Positions 10,239 to 18,785 of a stretch of DNA of 64,000 nucleotides are shown here, piece by piece (position 1 is the first letter of the stretch; every line of letters starts with the position of its first letter). This DNA is from Brevundimonas naejangsanensis DSM 23858 (GTDB lineage Bacteria > Pseudomonadota > Alphaproteobacteria > Caulobacterales > Caulobacteraceae). The position numbers and the translations under genes were made by a program. The stretch lies in contig NZ_ATXN01000002.1 in assembly GCF_000421705.1 (NCBI RefSeq), positions 682,001 to 746,000 on the forward strand, given 5' to 3'. Under the pieces are notes generated by a model, which did no database searches, was not told where the DNA came from, and saw only the letters and a list, made by a program, of their open reading frames with translations.

Positions 10239-10279
10239 ATTGCAATCTTGCAGGTGATGATGTGCATATCTGCATATGT
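10239..10279. promoter_or_regulatory. Candidate regulator sites between mmsA and lysR
   Basis: The 104-bp divergent gap contains ATTGCAATCTTGCAGG (10239-10254), two TTGCA half sites 8 bp apart. It also has a tandem TGCATATC-TGCATATG (10263-10278) that runs into the lysR start codon. The first pair resembles the TTGCAA-type half sites ahead of pccB; the second could be the autoregulatory site of the LysR protein. Both roles are inference. Confidence 0.4.
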
Positions 10280-11169
10280 TCGACTGGGATGATCTGAGGG
10301 TGTTTCTGGCCGCCGCCCGCGCCGGGTCTCTGGCCACGGCGGCGCAGCGGCTGGGCGTGGATGCGGCCACCGTCGGGCGGCGTGTCGCGCGGCTGGAGAC
10401 GGCGCTGAAGTCGACCCTTCTGGTGCGCTCGGCCGCCGGGCTGCACCTGACGGCCACCGGCGCCCAGTTGCTGGAGCGAGCGCTGGACGCCGAAAGCGCG
10501 ATGGAGGCCGCCGGGCGCGTCACCCAGCCCGACCTGATCGCGGGCGCCGTGCGGATCAGCGCCTCGGAAGGCTTCGGCGGCGCGGTGTTGGCTCCCGCCC
10601 TGCCGGGCCTGCTGGCGGCGCATCCGGGACTGAACGTCGAACTGGCGGCCAGTTCCGGCTTCCTGTCGCCCAGCCGGCGCGAGGTGGACATGGCCATCAC
10701 TCTCAGCCCCGCCGACAGCCCGCGCCTGATCGTCGAGCCGCTGACCACCTATCAGCTGGCGCTCTACGCCGCCCCCGAACACCTGGAACGGCACGGGGAG
10801 CCCGATAGCATCGACGATCTGAATCGTTTCGACATGGTCGGCTATGTCGACGACCTGATCTATGCCCCCGAGCTGCGCTATCTGGAGGAGATCCGGCCCA
10901 ACCTGCGGCCGCGACTGGCGTCCTCGTCCATCCGCGCCCAGCGGGACATGGTGGCGGCGGGCGGCGGCATCGGCGTCCTGCCGTGTTTTCTGGCCGAAGG
11001 GCTGACGCGGATTCTGGCCGATCAGGTGCTGATCGAACGGCGCTTCTGGCTCAGCACCCACCGCGAGGTTCACGGCGCCGCCCGGCTGAAAACGGTGCGG
11101 CGCTGGATCAAGTCCCTGTGCCGGGATCAGGCTCCCCGCTTGACCCCACTGCCAGGCTTGTCACAGTGA
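10276..11169 (+). CDS. LysR-family transcriptional regulator
   Basis: A 297-residue regulator. Residues 1-60 form the winged helix-turn-helix (DDLRVFLAAARAGSLATAAQRLGVDAATVGRRVARLE) and the remainder is a periplasmic-binding-like effector domain ending with KSLCRDQAPRLTPLPG. The domain has the form of the small LysR group that lacks a long linker helix. The ATG at 10276 overlaps the tandem TGCATAT motif. Divergence from mmsA makes control of methylmalonate-semialdehyde dehydrogenase the obvious hypothesis, with a valine-pathway intermediate as possible effector, but neither is shown by sequence. Confidence 0.88.
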   Translation: MFDWDDLRVFLAAARAGSLATAAQRLGVDAATVGRRVARLETALKSTLLVRSAAGLHLTATGAQLLERALDAESAMEAAGRVTQPDLIAGAVRISASEGFGGAVLAPALPGLLAAHPGLNVELAASSGFLSPSRREVDMAITLSPADSPRLIVEPLTTYQLALYAAPEHLERHGEPDSIDDLNRFDMVGYVDDLIYAPELRYLEEIRPNLRPRLASSSIRAQRDMVAAGGGIGVLPCFLAEGLTRILADQVLIERRFWLSTHREVHGAARLKTVRRWIKSLCRDQAPRLTPLPGLSQ

Positions 11170-11271
11170 ATTTCAACCTTTCCGCGAGGTGACCATATTT
11201 TACATTTTACACTCACCTAATCCGCCACTTCCACGGCTATGGTTCAGCCATTCCCCGGAGCGTGCAGAACT

Positions 11272-11982
11272 ATGAAAATCGCGGTGTTGGATGACGATCC
11301 TGTCCAGTTGGAGTTCATCTCCGACGTGGTCGAGGACGCCGGTTATCGCGCCACTCTTTTTTCGCGAGGCCAGGCGCTGATCTCGGCGCTGCGCAAGGAC
11401 ACCTTCGACATGATCATTGTCGACTGGAACCTGCCGGATCGGTCGGGGCTGGAAATCCTGACCTGGGCGCGGAACAATCTGAAGCCCGCGCCGCCCATGC
11501 TGCTGGTCACCAGCCGCGCCGAGGACGAAGACGTGGTCGCAGGCCTGGACGCCGGGGCTGACGATTACCTGCCCAAGCCCTTGTCCAAACCGGTGCTGGC
11601 CGCGCGCATCAACGCCCTGATCCGCCGCGCCTACGCCCAGCCGGTCACGCCGGGGATAGAAACCTACGACGACATCGTCTTTCACGAGGCGGCAGGCAGC
11701 GTGGCGCGCAATGGCGAGACAATCGCCCTGACGGCCAAGGAATACGCCCTGGCCCTGCTGCTGTTCCGCAACCTGCACCGGGCGCTGTCGCGGACCTATA
11801 TTCTGGAGACGGTCTGGGGCAACGAGCCCAACCTGAACAGCCGCTCGCTGGACATGCACGTCTCGCGCGTCCGCAACAAGCTGGAGCTAAGGCCGGAGCA
11901 AGGCTTCCGCCTGACCCCCATTTACAGCTACGGATACCGCCTGGAGCGCGTCGCGGGGGCCGAAACCGCCGTCGACGCCTGA
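11272..11982 (+). CDS. OmpR/PhoB-type response regulator
   Basis: A 236-residue two-domain regulator. The receiver has the acidic pair DDD at 7-9, phospho-acceptor Asp51 (IIVDWNLPD) and Lys102 (DDYLPKPLS). The C-terminal winged helix includes TAKEYALALLLFRN and the recognition region SRSLDMHVSRVRNKL. I chose the ATG at 11272 (MKIAVLDDD); an ATG 33 bp upstream gives an unlikely N-terminus. It is followed after 11 bp by the LysM-FecR gene and then by a CHASE2 histidine kinase, its probable partner. Confidence 0.9.
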   Translation: MKIAVLDDDPVQLEFISDVVEDAGYRATLFSRGQALISALRKDTFDMIIVDWNLPDRSGLEILTWARNNLKPAPPMLLVTSRAEDEDVVAGLDAGADDYLPKPLSKPVLAARINALIRRAYAQPVTPGIETYDDIVFHEAAGSVARNGETIALTAKEYALALLLFRNLHRALSRTYILETVWGNEPNLNSRSLDMHVSRVRNKLELRPEQGFRLTPIYSYGYRLERVAGAETAVDA

Positions 11983-11993
11983 GTATAGGCGGA

Positions 11994-13343
11994 ATGAGAC
12001 GAGGCATGAGCAACAACTGGGCCAGTGTTCTGGCGGCTGCGGTGCTGCTGTCGGCGGCACCGGCGGCGGCGCAGTCGACCGCCCCTTCACGCCAGGCCGA
12101 GACCCTCGACTATGTGGTTCGCCCCGGCGACACCCTGATCGACCTGGCGACCGCCTATATGAACCGGCCGCTGGATTACCGTCGGGTGCAGCGCGAGAAT
12201 AGGGTGGCCAATCCGCGCCGCCTGTCGATCGGACGCACCCTGGCTCTGCCCGTGGATCTGCTGCGCGCCGATCCGGATGAGGCGCGCATCGCCGGCTTTC
12301 GCGGCGCCGTCAGCCTGAATCAGGGCGGCGTTTCGGGCGCGCCCACAACCGGTCAGATCGTTCGTGAGTCCGCCGTCCTGAGCACCGGCGCCAACGCCTT
12401 CGTCCGCCTGGCCCTGTCGGACGGCAGCCATGTGGTCGTGCCTTCCAACAGCCGCGTGCGCGTCAGCCGCCTGCGCCGCTACGCCATCAACGGCGCCGTC
12501 GATCACGCCCTGACCGTCGAAACGGGCCGCGCGGAATCCAGGGTCACGCCGCGCACCCGCCCGGGCGGCTTCGCCATCCGCACCCCCGTCTCGGTTTCGG
12601 CCGTGCGCGGCACCGACTTCCGCGTCTCCTTCGACGAAGCCAGCGAACGGTCGGCCACCGAAGTGCTGGAAGGCGCCGTCGCCGTGGCCTCTGGCGAGGC
12701 TGAGCAACTGGCCGCCGCCGATGAGGGCGTCAGCGCCGCCGCAGGCGCCGTTCGCCTGCTGCCCCTGCTGCCCGCCCCCGCCCTCGCTCGCCCCGACGCG
12801 CCTCAGACCCAACCCCAGGTCGTTTTCGAGGTCCAGCTTCTGCCCGGCGCCGAACGCTATCGCGGCCGCGTCGCTCAGGACGCCGGCATGATCGAGGCCT
12901 TCGCCGAGGCCGACAGCCCGCCCGGCGGCCCGCTGGCGTTCGGAGACATGGAAGAAGGCGCCTACTTCCTGCGCCTGACCGCCCTGTCGCCCGAGGGGCT
13001 GGAGGGCAAGGCCACGACCTACAGTTTCATCCGCGCCCGTAACGGCGTCGGCGGTCTGGCCTCGGCGATGGACCAGCGCGACCGCAGGCGTTTCTATCGC
13101 TTCCGCTGGGAGGCCGAGGGCGTGGGCGAAGCCTCGTTCCGCTTCCAGCTGTGGCGCGAAACCGAGGAGGGCGGCGTCGACGGCCCCCTTCTGATCGACC
13201 AGCCCGGCCTGACCGACGAGGCCTTCACCCTCAGCGACCTTCCGCCAGGCGTCTACAGCTGGCGGGTACAGGGCGCGCGTCACCGCTTCGGCCGCCTGCT
13301 GGAAGCCTGGTCCGAGCCGCAACAGCTGCGCATCGGGCGCTAG
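11994..13343 (+). CDS. LysM and FecR domain envelope protein
   Basis: A 449-residue protein with a Sec signal peptide (residues 1-27, ending AAPAAAQ). A LysM domain follows at about 40-85 (YVVRPGDTLIDLATAYMNRP ... IGRTLALP) that would bind peptidoglycan. A FecR-like domain lies at about 120-225 (GQIVRESAVLSTG ... SVSAVRGTDFRVSFDE), then two fibronectin-like repeats up to the end (PPGVYSWRVQGARHRF). It is thus periplasmic. It lies between the response regulator and the CHASE2 kinase gene, separated by 11 bp and 1 bp, which suggests it presents or modulates the signal sensed by the kinase. An alternative ATG lies four codons downstream. Confidence 0.8.
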   Translation: MRRGMSNNWASVLAAAVLLSAAPAAAQSTAPSRQAETLDYVVRPGDTLIDLATAYMNRPLDYRRVQRENRVANPRRLSIGRTLALPVDLLRADPDEARIAGFRGAVSLNQGGVSGAPTTGQIVRESAVLSTGANAFVRLALSDGSHVVVPSNSRVRVSRLRRYAINGAVDHALTVETGRAESRVTPRTRPGGFAIRTPVSVSAVRGTDFRVSFDEASERSATEVLEGAVAVASGEAEQLAAADEGVSAAAGAVRLLPLLPAPALARPDAPQTQPQVVFEVQLLPGAERYRGRVAQDAGMIEAFAEADSPPGGPLAFGDMEEGAYFLRLTALSPEGLEGKATTYSFIRARNGVGGLASAMDQRDRRRFYRFRWEAEGVGEASFRFQLWRETEEGGVDGPLLIDQPGLTDEAFTLSDLPPGVYSWRVQGARHRFGRLLEAWSEPQQLRIGR

Positions 13344-13344
13344 G

Positions 13345-15651
13345 GTGGCGCCCGCGCCTTCCGGGCTGAGAGGCGGCTGGAAACGCTGGTTCGGCGCTCG
13401 CCTCACCGGCCGCCGCGCCCTGGTCGAATGGGTCGTCGTTGCGGCTTCATCCGCCCTGCTGGTCAGTTGGCTGGCGCTGACGCCCGTGGCCGACGGGCCC
13501 GACCACCTGGCCTATGACGTCCTGATGCGGGCCAAGGCCGGGCCGGCTGACGAGAACATCGTCATCATCGCCATCGACGACCGCAGTCTGGAGGCCCTGG
13601 GGCAATGGCCCTGGCCGCGCGACCTGCACGCCCGCCTGATCGACCGCCTGACCAAGGCGGGCGCCGGGCCGGTCGCCTATGACGTCCTGTTCACCGAGCC
13701 GTCTTCGCAGGATGACGCCCTGGCCGCCGCCCTGGCTCGCAACGGCAAGGTCCGCCTGCCTGTCGTCGTGGATGCGCCGGGTCTGAACGACGCCGCCTTT
13801 CGCGAAGACGCCCCCGCCCCCATTCTGGCCACGTCGGCAGCGGGGATGGGCCACGTCAATCTGACGGTCGACAACGACGGCGTCGTGCGTCGCCTGCCCC
13901 TGTATCTCCAGTCGGGCGATCAGAGCTGGCCGCATCTGATCCTGCCTCTGGCCGCCACGAGAACCGCTATCCCGCCGCCGCCCGCGCCACAGGCCGACGA
14001 CGCCCTCTATCCCGCCGCATCGGAGGCTGTCGTCTATCGCGGCCCGCCCGGCGCCTTCCGCACCCTGTCCTTTGCCGATGCATTGACCGGCGAGACGCCC
14101 GCCGCCTTTCTGAAGGACAGACTGGTGCTGGTCGGGGCCACCGCGCCGGGACTGGGCGACCGCTACGCCACCCCGGCCACGCCGCACGGCGAGCTACGCC
14201 CCGGCGTCGAGGTGCAGGCCGCCCTGTTGCAAACCCTGCTGGACGGCGGCGGCCCTCGCAGCCTCTCGCCCGGCTGGGTGCTGGTCCTTTCCCTGCTGCC
14301 GCTCAGCCTGCTGGTCGTCGGCTTTCTGATCCTGCGCCCGGCGGCCAATATGGCGCTGGGCGTCGGTCTTATCATCCTGACCCTGTTCGCCACAGCGCTG
14401 GCCTTCCTGGCGGGCGGCCTGTGGTTCCCGCCCTCGGCGGCCGTGGCCGGGCTGGCTCTGGCCTATCCGCTGTGGAGCTGGCGCCGCCTGGCCGCCGCCT
14501 CGGCCTATATGCAGAGCGAGGTCGAGGCCTTCGAGCGCGACGGCGTACGTCTCAGCGGCCCGGCCCGAGGCGGCGACGTCGTGGCCCGTCAGGTCGACGC
14601 CCTGCGCGCCGCCGTGCGCCAGGTCCGCGACCTCGAACGCTTCATCTCCGACGCCCTGCGCAGCCTGCCCGACGCCACGGTGGTGGCCGACCCCTACGCC
14701 CGCATCATCCTGTCCAACGACCGGGCCGAGGCCCTGTTCGGCGACCAGTTGCAAACGGACGCCGACCTGCCCCTGCTGTTCCAGTCGCTGGGCGAGCCCG
14801 CCTGGCGCCGCTTCCTCGACCCGGACGGCGATCCCGGCGAGATCACCACGCCCGACGGCCGCATCCTGAAAGCGGCGGCCTCTGTCCTGACCGACGCCGA
14901 GGGGCAGCCCGTCGGCCACATCGTGCGCTTCGCCGACATGACCCGTTTCCGCGCCGCCGAGCGCCAGCGGACCGAGGCGCTGCAACTGCTCAGCCACGAC
15001 ATGCGCGCGCCCCAGGTGTCGATCCTGACGCTGCTGGACGGCCCCGCGCCGCGTCTGGACGCAGCGGTCCAGAAACGCATCGCCGATTACGCGCGCCAGA
15101 CCCTCGACCTGGCTGAAGGCTATGTGCAGCTGGCCCGCGCCGAGAGCCAGCCCTATCGCTCAGAGCTCATGGACCTGGGTCAGGTGGCGATGGACGCCGC
15201 CGACATCCTGTGGCCCCAGGCGTCGAAGAAGGGCGTCCGCATCCTGACGCCCGACGGCGAAGAAGAATTCCTGGTTCAGGGCGATCCCGCCCTGCTGCGT
15301 CGCCTGACCACCAATCTACTGGACAACGCCCTGAAATACGGCCCCAGCGACGGAACCATTCAGGTCAGCCTGAGCGGCGCCGAAGAAAACGGCCGCCCGG
15401 TCTGCGTCCTCAGCGTCAGCGATCAGGGACCCGGTCTGTCCGAAGACGCCGCCCGGCGCCTGTTCCAGGCCTTCGGTCACGGCGGCGCCGACCATCGAGG
15501 CGCGGGCCTCGGCCTCGCCTTCGTCCGCACGGTCGCCGAGCGTCACGGCGGAACCATCAGTCATCAGCCCGGCACGCCAGGCGCGACCTTCGTCCTGACC
15601 TTGCCCAGGATCATTGAGACAGAGTCGCCCGCGACCAGCTCCGCAGGCTAG
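13345..15651 (+). CDS. CHASE2-PAS sensor histidine kinase
   Basis: A 768-residue membrane kinase. An N-terminal membrane segment (about 25-47) precedes a periplasmic CHASE2 domain (about 55-310, with NIVIIAIDDRSLEALGQWPWPR and LVLVGATAPGLGDRYATP). Three closely spaced membrane helices follow (about 310-395), then a PAS-type domain (about 435-535), a HisKA domain with His551 in LLSHDMRAPQVS, and a HATPase domain (NLLDNALKYG, SDQGPGLS, GAGLGLAFV). The start is a GTG at 13345, one base after the FecR gene's stop. The kinase probably phosphorylates the response regulator at 11272. It ends in a 4-bp tail-to-tail overlap with the lipoprotein gene on the other strand. Confidence 0.9.
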   Translation: MAPAPSGLRGGWKRWFGARLTGRRALVEWVVVAASSALLVSWLALTPVADGPDHLAYDVLMRAKAGPADENIVIIAIDDRSLEALGQWPWPRDLHARLIDRLTKAGAGPVAYDVLFTEPSSQDDALAAALARNGKVRLPVVVDAPGLNDAAFREDAPAPILATSAAGMGHVNLTVDNDGVVRRLPLYLQSGDQSWPHLILPLAATRTAIPPPPAPQADDALYPAASEAVVYRGPPGAFRTLSFADALTGETPAAFLKDRLVLVGATAPGLGDRYATPATPHGELRPGVEVQAALLQTLLDGGGPRSLSPGWVLVLSLLPLSLLVVGFLILRPAANMALGVGLIILTLFATALAFLAGGLWFPPSAAVAGLALAYPLWSWRRLAAASAYMQSEVEAFERDGVRLSGPARGGDVVARQVDALRAAVRQVRDLERFISDALRSLPDATVVADPYARIILSNDRAEALFGDQLQTDADLPLLFQSLGEPAWRRFLDPDGDPGEITTPDGRILKAAASVLTDAEGQPVGHIVRFADMTRFRAAERQRTEALQLLSHDMRAPQVSILTLLDGPAPRLDAAVQKRIADYARQTLDLAEGYVQLARAESQPYRSELMDLGQVAMDAADILWPQASKKGVRILTPDGEEEFLVQGDPALLRRLTTNLLDNALKYGPSDGTIQVSLSGAEENGRPVCVLSVSDQGPGLSEDAARRLFQAFGHGGADHRGAGLGLAFVRTVAERHGGTISHQPGTPGATFVLTLPRIIETESPATSSAG

Positions 15652-16151
15652 TTCGCGGCTTCCAGTTGCGCCACCGCCGCCTCGGCCAGCAGGTTCGCCG
15701 CACCGTCCGCCTGACGACGCCCCAGCACCGCGACCGCCGACGCGCGATAGGCGCCCGCCTCATCGCCCGGTCCCGTCAGGATCACGCTCAGGGAGTGGAT
15801 CTGACGGTTGCGGCTCCACCATTGCGGCAAATGCGGCGCCTCGGTCCATTCGCCGCCCCGCGCATCGACATCGGTGAAGACCCCGGTCTTCTGCGGCCGC
15901 ACGGCATAGGCCGTCTCAACCCGCCAGGCGGTCTTGTCGTCCACCTCGCGCCAGCCGCGCGCGGCCAGCGCCTGGCGCACGGCGTCGCTCGCCGCGCGAT
16001 CGGCCGCAGTCGGCGCTTCGCCCTCGAACAGGCGATAGGCGGTCACAGCGACAGGCACGACGGCCGACAGGCGGGTCTCGACGCGCGGCGCCGAGGCGCA
16101 GCCCGCCAGAACGGCCGCACTGATCAGGGGAAGAGCTGCACGTGAGAACAT
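15648..16151 (-). CDS. Small lipoprotein (DUF4136-like)
   Basis: A 167-residue protein with a lipoprotein signal, lipobox LAGC at residues 14-17, so it should be anchored in the outer membrane or inner leaflet. The body (VVPVAVTAYRLFEGEAPTAADRAASDAVRQALAARG) has the look of DUF4136 lipoproteins of unknown function, but this match is by eye. It lies 69 bp after gspM on the same strand and might be the last gene of the type II operon. A role as a pilotin for the secretin is conceivable but unsupported. Confidence 0.65.
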   Translation of the reverse strand: MFSRAALPLISAAVLAGCASAPRVETRLSAVVPVAVTAYRLFEGEAPTAADRAASDAVRQALAARGWREVDDKTAWRVETAYAVRPQKTGVFTDVDARGGEWTEAPHLPQWWSRNRQIHSLSVILTGPGDEAGAYRASAVAVLGRRQADGAANLLAEAAVAQLEAAN

Positions 16152-16220
16152 GACTGCGATACCTGCCCCGGCGCGCCGCCCAAGTCCACAACCGTCGAAG
16201 GGAGCAGGTTGAAAAGCGCT

Positions 16221-16688
16221 CTAGGCGCCCGAGGCCAGCGCGCCGCTGACGCCCAGCGTTCCGTCAGCATTTTCGACCACGCCCAGTTCCTCGATCCGCG
16301 CACCGCCCTGCTCCAGCGCCGCCAGCCAGCCGAAGGCCTGGGTCGTCGTCACGCGATCCAGTCGAAAACCCAGCCGCCCGCCTTCGGACATGCCCAGCGC
16401 CGGCTGAACGCCCGCCGCCGATGCCGTCGAAGCGACGAGCGCCTGAAGGTCGACAGCCTCGGTCGGTCGCGCGCCTCGCTGGGCCACAGCGGTCTGAACC
16501 TGCGCCATCTGCCGCTCGGCCGCGACGCGGGCGCGCGCCTGATCGGCCCTCCAGCCGTCCAGCGGCCGCACCACGCCCAGCCAGGCGATGACGCCCAGCA
16601 CCACAACGCCCATGACCGCCAGCATCCGCCGTTCGCGCAATGACCGCCCGTCCCACAAGGCGACGACGGATGTGAAGGAGGTCCTCAT
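16221..16688 (-). CDS. gspM: Type II secretion protein M
   Basis: A 155-residue bitopic inner-membrane protein: a short cytoplasmic N-terminus, one membrane helix (about 23-42, MLAVMGVVVLGVIAWLGVV), a coiled stretch (ADQARARVAAERQMAQVQTA) and a periplasmic ferredoxin-like domain. GspM binds GspL and stabilises the inner-membrane platform. The sequence itself is weakly conserved. The call rests on this layout, the size and the position directly after gspL, with which it shares an ATGA overlap. Confidence 0.85.
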   Translation of the reverse strand: MRTSFTSVVALWDGRSLRERRMLAVMGVVVLGVIAWLGVVRPLDGWRADQARARVAAERQMAQVQTAVAQRGARPTEAVDLQALVASTASAAGVQPALGMSEGGRLGFRLDRVTTTQAFGWLAALEQGGARIEELGVVENADGTLGVSGALASGA

Positions 16689-17788
16689 CGGGCGCCTCCG
16701 ATCGTGAGCGTGCTGATCATCCGCCCGCCCTCCTCAGCCGAGGTTTCATCGACCACCGCCAGACCGGCCTCGACCAGGTCGACGCGCACGCCGTCCAGAT
16801 CATTGAAGGCCGCGTGGTTCATCGTGACCCGCAGCCCTTCGCCGCCCAGCGTCGCATCATCCAGTTCGGCGCCCGGCACACGCTCGACGGCGGCGAAGAC
16901 GGCGGCCATGGCGCGCGCAGTTCCGCCCGGCGGCGGGCCAGCGTCCAGACGGCGCAGAGCTTCGGGCGCCGCATCCTTCATCGTCGCCAGTTCGGGATAC
17001 AGCTTCACCGCCCCGGCCCTTGCGTCCGCTCCGGCGCGATCCGCCGCCGCACGGTCACGCAGCCCTTCAGCCGCCATCAGGATCAAAGGCGAGACCAGAA
17101 GCGCCGCCGCCAGACCGGCCGCCAGCCGCCAGCCCCTGGCCGCCTGCCCCCGCTCGCGCCGGTCATGGACCTGCAACAGATCGACCGACGCCGCCATCGC
17201 CCCCGCCGCCATCGCGACGTCCAGCGCCTCGCCCTGCAGCCAGTCGAGCGCGCGCCCGGCCGCAATCGCCTCGACGAGATCAGGCTGCACCGTCGCAGCG
17301 AAGGTCGAACCGCGCAGAGCCACGTCCGCGCCCACCTGCGCAGCGGCCAACATCTCGCCTTCCAGCGGCGCGGGCAGGCAAAGATTGTCCGGCACAACGA
17401 CTTCGGGCCGAATGTCGAAGGTCTCCATCCACCGCAGCCAGGCCTGCAACAGCTTAGCCGACACCGCCGCCGTCAGGCGCGGGCCGCCGTCGACAGGCGC
17501 GGCGCCCAGCGCGACGTCCAGCCCTTCGACCTCGCCCGCCGCCTGATCACGCAACGTCCAGCGCGCGGCGGCTCTGGCCTGGGCCATATTGCCCGGCGGC
17601 AGGTCCAGCCAGCGCGTCATGACGTCGGCGCCCGGCGCTACGGCGATGGTCCGGATCGGCGGCGGGGTCTCGGCCTGATGCGGGTCCAGTTCGCCGCGCC
17701 CGACGACGCGGCCTTCGCGATCGACCAGCAGGAAACGCGCGGGCAAGGTCGCGTTGGTCGGGATGAACAGGATGCGGGCGTGGCTCAT
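16685..17788 (-). CDS. gspL: Type II secretion protein L
   Basis: A 367-residue inner-membrane protein that recruits the ATPase GspE. It has an actin-like cytoplasmic domain (about 1-215, RFLLVDREGRVVGRGELDP ... VVPDNLCLPAPLEGE), one membrane helix (about 225-245, GLAAALLVSPLILMAAEGL) and a periplasmic ferredoxin-like domain. I take the ATG at 17788 (MSHARILFIPTNATLP), preceded by GGAAGA, rather than an upstream start at 17845 that lies inside gspK. The stop overlaps the gspM start by 4 bp. Confidence 0.87.
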   Translation of the reverse strand: MSHARILFIPTNATLPARFLLVDREGRVVGRGELDPHQAETPPPIRTIAVAPGADVMTRWLDLPPGNMAQARAAARWTLRDQAAGEVEGLDVALGAAPVDGGPRLTAAVSAKLLQAWLRWMETFDIRPEVVVPDNLCLPAPLEGEMLAAAQVGADVALRGSTFAATVQPDLVEAIAAGRALDWLQGEALDVAMAAGAMAASVDLLQVHDRRERGQAARGWRLAAGLAAALLVSPLILMAAEGLRDRAAADRAGADARAGAVKLYPELATMKDAAPEALRRLDAGPPPGGTARAMAAVFAAVERVPGAELDDATLGGEGLRVTMNHAAFNDLDGVRVDLVEAGLAVVDETSAEEGGRMISTLTIGGAR

Positions 17789-17798
17789 TCTTCCATGC

Positions 17799-18785
17799 TC
17801 ATTCTTCAGGCGTCCAGCGACGGATGACGGTGCGCGCCACGCCATCAGGCGCGACGTGGATCAGGGCGGTGCGGACGGCGCGGGCGTCGCCGTGCTCGAT
17901 CTCGACCCTCAGGTCGAAATAGCGGGTAGCCAGGGTGATCTGGCCCTTGGCCTCTTCTTCTACGACGACGCTGGAGAGGGCGGGCTGAGCCCAGAAGGCG
18001 TCCGGGCTGCTCCACCCCGCCGCCGGGCGCGCGGCGATAGCCGCCTTGGCCGCGTTCAGCCCCACCACGCCCCGACTGATCGCGACCAGAAGCACGGCGT
18101 CCTGCGGCTCCAGCGTATTGACGTTCAGCGGCGACAGCCTCGCCTCCGGCAAGGCGCACAGATGTGGCCTCAGGCGGCGATAGAGTGCGTCGTCCACCTC
18201 CGCCACGGCGCGCAGTTCGCTAACCTCGGCCAGCATGACTCCGCCGGTGCGATAGGGCGTAGGGCGGCTGGCGTAGGCGGCGTCCTCGGCCCCCTGCGGC
18301 GAGACCTCGTCGTCGCCGTCCATCCAGTCGGTCAGGGCCGCCGCCACCGTCGCCATCCGCCCGCGCGGCGCGCCCAGCGCCTCGCCGAGCGCGATGAACT
18401 GCGCCGCTCCTTCCGGCCGGGCGATCAGATCCTCGCCCTGCCCCAGCACCAGACTGTTCAGGTTGAAACAGGCCTGGCCGTCGCGGATCACCGCACGCCC
18501 CTCGCCCTCTTCCAGCGGCAGGGCGAAGACGCGGCCGTTCCACTGGGGTTGAAGCGGCGTGCGGGCAGGATCAGCGCGGACCAGATCGGACAGCCGCCGC
18601 CGCGCCAGGGCCTCCGCCCCCGCCGCAAAGCCTTGCGCCTGCGCCTGGCTCTCGGCGTTGGTGGTACGCCGCACGGAAAAGCGCACATCGTCCAGCAGCA
18701 CCACGCACAGCGCCGCCATCACCGCCACCAGCAGCAGGACGGTCAGCAGGGCCATGCCCCGGCGGTCACGCGCGCCCGGCTTCAT
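17799..18785 (-). CDS. gspK: Type II secretion minor pseudopilin K
   Basis: A 328-residue minor pseudopilin that caps the tip of the pseudopilus with GspI and GspJ. It begins with a prepilin leader and cleavage site (MKPGARDRRG then MALLTVLLLVAVMAALCVVLL). The large periplasmic domain carries the helix-hairpin-helix-like stretch SPLNVNTLEPQDAVLL typical of GspK. The mature protein starts with Met rather than Phe, as is common in this subunit. The start overlaps the gspJ stop in an ATGA. Confidence 0.92.
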   Translation of the reverse strand: MKPGARDRRGMALLTVLLLVAVMAALCVVLLDDVRFSVRRTTNAESQAQAQGFAAGAEALARRRLSDLVRADPARTPLQPQWNGRVFALPLEEGEGRAVIRDGQACFNLNSLVLGQGEDLIARPEGAAQFIALGEALGAPRGRMATVAAALTDWMDGDDEVSPQGAEDAAYASRPTPYRTGGVMLAEVSELRAVAEVDDALYRRLRPHLCALPEARLSPLNVNTLEPQDAVLLVAISRGVVGLNAAKAAIAARPAAGWSSPDAFWAQPALSSVVVEEEAKGQITLATRYFDLRVEIEHGDARAVRTALIHVAPDGVARTVIRRWTPEE

